A stretch of DNA of 64,000 bases from NCBI RefSeq assembly GCF_032062135.1, contig NC_092859.1, forward strand, positions 69,111,791 to 69,175,790. Reading direction: 5' to 3'. The position numbers and the translations under genes are program-made. The notes under the pieces are model-generated. The model worked only from the letters and a program-made list of their open reading frames with translations. It was not told where the DNA came from and made no database searches. Below are positions 57,180 through 64,000 of the stretch, piece after piece. Source of the stretch: Pyxicephalus adspersus. Lineage: Eukaryota; Chordata; Amphibia; Anura; Pyxicephalidae. How positions within the stretch are numbered: the stretch's first letter is position 1; each line of letters opens with the position of its first letter.

Positions 57180-58370
57180 CATCCCGATGGTGTGGAGAGA
57201 ACTGCGAGACCATTTAATCGACTATTTTCGCTGCGTCAACAAAAGTGGATTCTTAGGTAAAACTAAGCACAAAATTGTATATCCCAGCCTTGATTCTGCA
57301 ATTAGGGCTGTTCCCCATGATGATTGATTGCCAGTTCAGGTACCACCACATGATGGACTTGCTTCTGTAGAGGGTGATGAGGAATGCGCTGGAGTTGCAG
57401 CCAGTTACAAACCCGGAATCATCTGATCCTGACTACTTGGCTGATGATTCAGAACCAGAGAGCTTTACACAAGTAGTTCTGAATGATCTTGTTTGTGATC
57501 TAAATCTCTCCAGACAAAGCAGAACTTCTTGCTTCAAGGCTTAAACAGAAGCACTTGCTTGCAAAGGGTGTAACTGTAAGTCATTACAGAAAACAAAATC
57601 ATAACTTGACAACGTTCTTCACTAGTGATGGCTCACTGTGCTACTGTCATGATATAAATGCACTCTTTAACAGTTTGTCACAAGAGCATGTTCCATCTGA
57701 ATGGCGTATCTTCATTGATTCCTCTAAAAGAAGCTTGAAAGCAGTCTTACTGCATAATGATGGGAATGCAAAGAGGATTCACAAAATATTGCTGTTTCCT
57801 ATGCCCGTGGGACAGCTGATTTACTGGAGACCATTATGTGAAGCGTGATTGGGTACCAAGAGATACCTATAAGCCCGGAACAGGCAGTGTCAAGTTTCTG
57901 CCTCTGGTTGATCCGCATACAATATTTCTGCCACCTCTCCATATCAAGTTAGGCTTGATGAAGAACCTTGTGAAGGCCATGGGTAAATCAAATGCCATGG
58001 GTTATCAGTACCTTGTTCAGAAGTTTCCAAACATAAATAATGCAAAAATTGGATATTTATATGGGTCTCCTGCATACAAGGAAGGAGTTCAGAATTTGCT
58101 TACCAGAAACTGGTTTGTCGCATTTCATTAAAAATACATTTCTTGAACTTACATCTAGAATTCTTCTTAGAAAACCTTGGTATGGTGAGTGACGAACAAG
58201 GAGAACAATTTCACCAAGCCATTCAGTTAATGGAGCACCGCTACCAAGGTTTCTGGAATGAAATTATGATGGCTGACTACTGCTGGATGCTGTACTGCGA
58301 CAATCCAAAGAGTACACAAGAATATCATACTGTAAGCATTTCAAGAAACAATGGTACCTGACTGACACTG
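57180..58370 (+). pseudogene. Transposase-like gene of an unplaced family, copy 2
   Basis: The plus-strand reading has the same block order as copy 1 (19011-20491): VWRELRDHLIDYFRCVN and KHKIVYPSLDSAIRAVPHD at 57190-57330; an acidic linker; MLAKGVTVSHYRKQN and LCYCHDINALF (57555 on); WRIFIDSSKRSLKAVLLHND (57705-57765). A WDS word follows, then a TGA where arginine is expected, and HYVKRDW (57795-57850). Then PLVDPHTIFLPPLHIKLGLM and KLVKAMGK-like words (57900-57985) and finally FFLENLGMVSDEQGEQFHQ, MEHRYQGFW and MMADYCW (58160-58290). About 50 residues between the LLHND and WDS words are missing relative to copy 1, an internal deletion. Frameshifts or stops occur near 57330, 57543, 57810 and 58131. 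Confidence 0.65.
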
Positions 58371-61300
58371 TTCAGTAGATCTATACCACAGTGTGCCTTA
58401 TTTTACTTCACACTGAAGATTTATTAACATTCACTTCAATGGTGTTTTTGTTTTAGTACAAAATACATGCATGTACAATGTTAACTTTAGTAGTCATAAC
58501 TCAGGAACTGTACATGTTAGGGAAAACTGAAAACAGATCTGAAATCTGCTCATAAAACCAAATTAGAAAAGTTTGCTGTGGTTTCTAATGATTATCAAAA
58601 CTAATTTTTTGTTGACCTGTGTTATCAAGTCATATCGCAGATGTCCATGGTTGCTGCTGCCTTTTAAAAGTAAATACATTCATACATACTAACTCATGAA
58701 TAATGATGGTCCGATCATTCTAAATAGAGTAGGTTCTAACTCAAAATAAAGCTATTCTGACCTGGATATGAACAATCCTAGTTCTGATTTGATATTACTG
58801 TACCTGTCAATGACAGGTATAGTAGGCCACTGGACGATAACAACTTTAATCATCTCATCCTGTTGCTAAATTAGCTGATTTAGCCCCATTATTTCTGTAA
58901 TTGGAGGTAAAAACTTTAAGCCCCCTTTAGTTAGCGAGCAAACATATACAGTATCTTTCCCCTCTGGGGTACAAGGTAGCATTAGTGCCTCAAGCATTCC
59001 CCCAAAGATTTAAATTAATAAAAATAAAGTATTCACACTAAACTATCAGTTTCAACCCTCTGTGCTCCTCTATCCCTTCAATATTTCAGCTCCTCTAGCA
59101 ATATTGCTAACCCCACCTTCAACCCCACCGTCTCTCTTTAAATAGCCACTCCCATTTACTTTGCTACCCAATGTCATTACCCCCCCCCCCATTTTTTTAT
59201 TCCCTCCATACAATAACCAAGAACATAGACTGGCTTTATTTAATATGTGGTTTATTAAAAACCTGTATGACTAACTTTGCATGTGAAACATGTTTCTAAC
59301 ATGCTTAAATGGTCCTTTAATTAGTCCCTATGTGTTTAAATACAATATAACTTGTTTTCCTCTCTGTAACTAAAAAAGTAAAAATATAAAAAGGTAAGTT
59401 TTTAAAAATATCATCGTGTAACTATATCTGCTGACTAAAGGCATGTACCTTTTATGTCTAATATAAAATTCAATTTGCCCTACTTTGGTATTTTGTGAAA
59501 GTTGGTCACAGTTTATCCCATTTTGTCTAAATCTTTTCCCTAGGATTATGATATGTTCTTCCTTTCTTTGCCCCACTTTGTCACAAACCATGTTGATGGA
59601 CTGATAGGGTTGCGTTTCTTGAATAGTAAATAGAGCACACTTTAGGATCCATTCATACTGGTACATAATAATCTAAGTGAATGTAAATTAATAATCATTA
59701 GCAAATAATAATAAAAAGCTATTAGGTCAAGATTTAAAAAAGGCAACAGGTTTATAGTTTGTCATTGCCAAATTTTAGTTAGATATCTACATTATTGGCA
59801 AATTAAATTTAACAAGAGAACACTAGAAGAGATCTATTTTTGGAAAAAACTACTACATTTACAGCAGCATCTGATAAGTTATAAAACAACCTCATTCACA
59901 CCCACACAGTAATAAAACTCCTATTGAACACTTTATAAAATGTGTTTTGTTGATCTAATCTTCCTCTTAAAATAACATTTAAGCTTTCACAGATGTGGAA
60001 CTTTGTGGCCAAACCTTTGGAGATACTGTCCGCTCCTTCAGGTTTGCAGGCACTGAATTCTTGTTTGCATATTGGAAAATAATTTGGTCATTAAATATAT
60101 GTTTGCTATTTGGATTATTGACAAATGCCTTTGATACATTTGATTCTCAACAGTTCTCTTAAATTGCAGGAAATATTTTTGGCCAATAAATTCCTTCACT
60201 GTGTGTTTTTCAGAAGGCTAACAGTTGCAAGAAATTGTTATTCTGATATAAAAAAGGCTCCTATAAACTGTTTCCTTATGTAATAAACTTATTGTCTTTA
60301 ATATTATGGTTGGAATTTTAAAGAGGAACATGCAATAAAAAAACACATATTTTCTTGTTGAAAGCCTTCAATCTGTGTACTGTCCACACATAGCAAATCA
60401 CACATTGTTTTGACTTCTGTTTTCTCTCTGGGGGCTCCCTAAAAACTTGTTTTTTTTTACATTTGAGAAAAGCCACTGATGGCACCACTCAATAGGGTGC
60501 CTTTGGGATGTGGTGGAATGGGAGATTCACATCTTGAATGTGCAGAATCTAATGCTATTATATTTGTATAGACTACAACCCTAGAGGAATGTTTTCAGCA
60601 CCTTGTTGAATTTAAGCCATAAAACATTACAGCATTTCTGAGGGCCAATGAGGGTCCAACCTCATAGTAGCAAGGTGTACCTAATAATGTGGCCTGTTAA
60701 TGATTATATTGTTATCACAACTTTACCTCATCTCAAATAGGATTTCAGACAAATCTTTTATCCATCAGAAACACTGAGGTGTAGCCAAGGGTCATAACAA
60801 CATAAACACAAGAACATTAAGTACTTGGTGAGAGCAAATTCCTGGTTTGAAATATTTGATGTATGGTTCACTTGCAAGCCGTGCATTAAACATCCCAAAA
60901 GAGCCTCTCTAGTTACTGACTAGATTGTGGAATATGACATGGTTTGTTTATTGGCCTTGCTGGGATTTCTAATGTGCTATGGATACAATCTGTTCCTAGA
61001 TGTTCATTTTCCTGGCTGGTGGACATTAAACTGTCTACACAGAAGCAAGACTTCAGAAGACATATGCTTGATGTTTGGACTCCCCTGGTTGCCTTCTTTT
61101 GACCACATTAGCAGAACATCCCAAAAATTAAAAATTCTGAAAAAAAATACTGGAAAGGTTTATGTTTAATGATAAAATGAATAAATGTTCTAAACTAGAT
61201 ATGTTAAATGATTGTTGTGGGAAAAAAATTACTTTTTATTTCAATACCACCCCGATTTCAACCCACAAATCCAAAGTGATAAATCAAAAACCTTAAAGAA

Positions 61301-61511
61301 ACAATTTCTTTGACCAAGGGAACTTAAATAGGTTTGAAAGATTTTTTTATTTGTGATAAGCTGGCTTATATAAACTAAAAGCAAATTGTTTGGCATCTTA
61401 AATCTTATTGTATAATGAGTGCTGTAATTTTTTACATTATATCAGTAATCACATCTTTAGGCAGTCTTAGGGTTATGAACTGCCATATATAATTCACAAA
61501 GAGTTTATTAC
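58371..61511. other. Unassigned AT-rich sequence
   Basis: 58776-58830 resembles 2176-2225 (GACAGGTATA core). 59179-59190 is a short poly-C. No gene is recognised; the ORFs at 59370-59666 and 60927-61169 show no motif. Confidence 0.4.
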
Positions 61512-61859
61512 AATTAGGGATGAGCGAGCGAGATTTGTAAATTCAATCTCGCGTCAAATCCGGCCTTTCTCACTTACCGAACAATTAAGCGAGAACGACA
61601 TTGTGATTCGCCATGAGGTTGTGTTCTCGCTGAACGAACGAGCGAAAAAGCAGGGGCCGGTAACGCCCACTATTTCCAGCGACATTTGCGGCTGGGAGTA
61701 AATCATTTGCTCCCAGGATGCACAGCAAGGCCCAGCAGCCGAATCAGGAGGGATCAGAGCACAGGCATAAATACAGGGAAGGAGGGAGGGGTTAGTCACT
61801 CCATCTTGTGTTCTGTTTGAAGGAGAGAAGCAGGGAGAGACGTAGATTGTGACAGGAGC

Positions 61860-62805
61860 CTTCTGTATATCTGTATATATACAGATATTTCAGTTTTTGA
61901 TGCTACCTGTTCCTATATACCAAAGAAGCCAGTTTGCTACAAAAAATCCTACTCTTAAAAAATACTGATATTTTAGTCTTTGTTGCCTCTTGCTATTTAG
62001 AAAAAAAGCCAGTTTGCTACAGAAAAATGTCTGTCCTACTCTAAAAAAATACAGATGTTTCAGTCTGATACCTCTTGCTGTTTACCAAAAAAGCCAGTTT
62101 GCTACAGAAAAATTTCTGTTCTACTCTAAAAAAATACAGATCATTCAGTGTTTGATACCTCCTGCTATTTACCAAAGAAGACTGTTTGGTAAAAAAAAAA
62201 TTCTGTCCCACTATATAAAAAAATAAAGATATTTCAGTGTTTGTGACCTCTTTCTATTTACCAAAGAAGACAGTTTGGTAAAAAAATGTCTGTCCTACTG
62301 TATAAAAAAATAAAGATATTTCAGTCTGATACCTCTTGCTATTTACCAAAGAAGACCGTCTGATATAAAAAAAAATATTCTGTCCTATATATAAAAAATA
62401 CACATTTTTCAGTGTCTGATACCTCTTGGCATTTACCAAAGAAGACCGTTTGTTAAAAAAAATTCTGTCCTACTATATAAAAAATACAGATATTTCAGTG
62501 TTGGATACCTCTTGCTATTTACCAAAAAAGACTGTTTGGAAAAAAAATTATCTTCTAATATATAAAAAATACAGATAGTTTAGTGTTTGATACATCTTGT
62601 TATTTACCAAAAAAGACAGTTTGGTATTTTCTTTTCTACTATAAAAAATTCAGATATTTCAGTGTTTGATACCTCTTGCTATTTACCAAAGAAGCCAGTT
62701 TGGTACAGAAAAATTTCTGTCCTACTATTAAAAAATACAGAGATTTCAGTGTTTGATACCTGTTCCTATTTACCAAAGAAACTGTTTGGTACAGGTGCAT
62801 TTTTG
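61860..62805 (+). repeat. ~85-bp tandem array, 11 diverged units
   Basis: Each unit contains ATACCTCTTGCTATTTACCA, then AAGAAGNCNGTTTGGTA and a TACTATATAAAAAATACAGA-type segment. Unit starts fall at about 61907, 61985, 62069, 62156, 62245, 62329, 62420, 62505, 62590, 62670 and 62757. The array lies directly upstream of the ORF. ORFs inside it are artefacts. Confidence 0.9.
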
Positions 62806-62821
62806 CCAGAATAAGTAAAAG

Positions 62822-63397
62822 ATGAGCAGTAGACGCAGGGGAAGCCCTGGCGTTGGGCTACCTGCCACATCTGGCAGGGGGCATACTCCCAGGGAGTCCA
62901 CCACTGTAGGACACCAGCAGCAGCAAACTGTTGGAAGCAGCAGCACAAGTTGTCAAACAGGTCTGAGATGTGTGCAGAGGACCAGTACGCTGGTAGATGT
63001 ATTGAGAGGGGGGAATACAATCATACAGTCACGTCATGTGCAGAGTATTGTGGACTGGGTCTCAGGGGCCTCAAATGAAGCAGGCTCTTCTTCTGCCGTA
63101 GCAGCCGTGACAGGAGCAAAGACAGGAGTTAGCATGGCTAATGTTCGGGTACCTTCCGATGACGCTCCTTTGTTGTTTGATGAACAGCCTGAGGATCTGC
63201 CAGTGTAAATTTTAGAGCAGGAGGCAGACTTTGAGACCCTTGGAGAGTGTGGTCAGCACTTGCTGGGTGAGGGTTCTGGATCAGTGGTTGCATTTGCAGA
63301 TGTTGGCTTAGATGAAAATGAGGATGATGACGACTGTGATGTCACCTGGGAACCACCCGCGCGTGTAGGGGCTACTCCGAAACAGACGCAGTTCTGA
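62822..63397 (+). pseudogene. Element ORF: Ser/Gln/Gly-rich protein with acidic tail, one in-frame stop
   Basis: The frame opens at MSSRRRGSPG, continues through a Gln/Ser-rich stretch (GHQQQQTVGSSS), a more ordered segment (LRCVQRTSTLVDVLRGG, VQSIVDWVSGASN) and the FDEQPEDLPV word, and meets TAA at 63206-63208. The same frame then stays open with coherent coding (ILEQEADFETLGE, an acidic DENEDDDDCD run, VTWEPPARVG) until TGA at 63395-63397. The TAA therefore looks like a single point mutation. I do not recognise a catalytic domain; the part seen would be an N-terminal or regulatory region of a larger protein, or a separate accessory ORF. Confidence 0.6.
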
Positions 63398-63429
63398 AAC
63401 AGAGGATCACAGCAACAGTGCTGGCTCAC

Positions 63430-64000
63430 AAAACATCTTGGTCTGGCCCTTCTCAGGGCCCACCACCTTCTCCTCCTGCTTTTTCTGCTGTCAGTACTCT
63501 ATTCACTAAAATTGTACAGTTCTGGGTGACATTGATGATGCACTACACCCAGATCTAGATTCCAGTTACCAATGCGGTCCCCGCTCCTTCTCAGGGTCCA
63601 CTGCCTCCGCCTCTTCCTGCTGTTGCTGCTGACGCCTTCCTGTACTCCATTCAATAAAACTGTACACTTCTGGGTGGCATTGATGATGCACTACACCCAG
63701 CTCTAGATGCCAGTTACAAATGTGGTCCCTGCTCATTCTCAGGGCCCACTGCCTCCTCCTGCTGTTGCTGCTGCCCCCCCTGTCAGTACTCCATTTACTA
63801 AGATTGTACACTTCTGGGTGGCATTGATGATGCACTACACCCAGGTCTAGATGCCAGGTACCAATGCGGTCCCCGCTCGGTCTCAGGGTCCACCGCCTTT
63901 TCCTCCTGCTGCTGCTGTTGCCGCCTGCCAGTACTCCATTTACTAAAATTGTAATACACACTTCTGGGTGGTAACATTGTCAATGCACTACACCCACCTC
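63430..64000 (+). repeat. ~147-bp tandem array, at least 4 units, running off the window
   Basis: The word TCTGGGTGGCATTGATGATG (or a one-base variant) begins at 63521, 63669, 63813 and 63963, spacings 148, 144 and 150. Each unit also has a CTG-rich stretch (CTGCTGTTGCTGCTG). The minus-strand ORF at 63566-63961 is a repetitive read-through of the array and not a separate gene. Confidence 0.9.

Larger units (their letters stand above)
61512..64000 (+). mobile_element. 5' part of an unclassified DNA-transposon-like element
   Basis: It starts near TTAGGGATGAGCGAGCG, an end I associate with a common frog repeat, and short inverted words (GAGCGAGCGAG and CGAACGAGCG) follow within 130 bp. A leader with an array of ~85-bp units (61860-62805) precedes an ORF (62822-63397) and then a 147-bp array (63430 on). 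The element runs off the window, so its class and its other end are unknown. Confidence 0.5.

Noticed and set aside
63566..63961. 131-residue minus-strand ORF with a repeated HHQCHPEVY word
   Set aside because: It is the reverse reading of the 147-bp array. The element's own ORF is on the plus strand and no start context or family supports it.
61860..64000. Tandem arrays considered as CRISPR
   Set aside because: Units are directly adjoining without unique spacers, and the genome is vertebrate.
1..64000. tRNA, rRNA, snRNA genes or tRNA-derived SINE promoter boxes
   Set aside because: No A-box/B-box pair or recognisable structural RNA was seen by eye; a covariance-model scan would be needed to exclude small ones.

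Overview
The window looks like intergenic or intronic DNA from a large, repeat-rich vertebrate genome, most likely an anuran amphibian (frog). I base this on the mix of elements: a Ngaro/DIRS-type tyrosine-recombinase retrotransposon with an SGNH hydrolase ORF, chromodomain and non-chromodomain Ty3/gypsy elements, CR1-type LINE 3' ends, a Penelope-like fragment, several Tc1/mariner families (one close to the Sleeping Beauty type) and many hairpin or short-TIR MITEs. I found no host protein-coding exon, tRNA or rRNA that I can support. There are three assembly gaps: 13884-14617, 28328-28671 and 55648-55660.

Layout. 0-4.5 kb: SGNH-hydrolase remnant of a Ngaro element, two MITEs and a Penelope-like RT remnant. 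4.5-15 kb: the most element-dense block. A nearly intact Ngaro/DIRS retrotransposon (minus strand, about 5.0-9.64 kb: gag, RT/RNase H, tyrosine recombinase, SGNH hydrolase) appears to sit inside the 3' LTR of an older, decayed Ty3/gypsy element (minus strand, 9.7-13.9 kb and into the gap). 15-19 kb: mostly unassigned AT-rich DNA. 19-24 kb: a decayed transposase-like gene of a family I cannot place, a decayed DIRS RT/RNase H, and a Tc1 element with about 220-bp TIRs and a TA duplication. 26-27.4 kb: CR1 LINE 3' half. 28.7-29.5 kb: LTR-like segment with a minisatellite. 30-35 kb: hairpin MITEs and a Tc1 remnant that one of them has split. 37.6-41.3 kb: DIRS fragment, 3' end of a chromodomain gypsy with its LTR, and a solo LTR with a perfect 5-bp target duplication. 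43.8-48.7 kb: two Tc1 remnants; the Sleeping Beauty-like one is split by a 2.6-kb nest of younger insertions that includes a large palindrome and a second CR1. 48.7-57 kb: mostly unassigned AT-rich DNA with a few short repeats. 57.2-58.4 kb: second copy of the unplaced transposase-like gene. 61.5-64 kb: 5' part of a further element with an 85-bp array, an ORF and a 147-bp array running off the window.

The only genes that plausibly worked together are the four ORFs of the Ngaro element: Gag packages the RNA, RT/RNase H copies it, the tyrosine recombinase integrates the circular DNA, and the SGNH hydrolase is an accessory enzyme of unknown role. All catalytic residues I can check in RT, RNase H, recombinase and hydrolase are present; the visible damage is one frameshift in gag and one in the recombinase. 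Everything else is fossil. Family names rest on motif recognition by eye, not on a database search.
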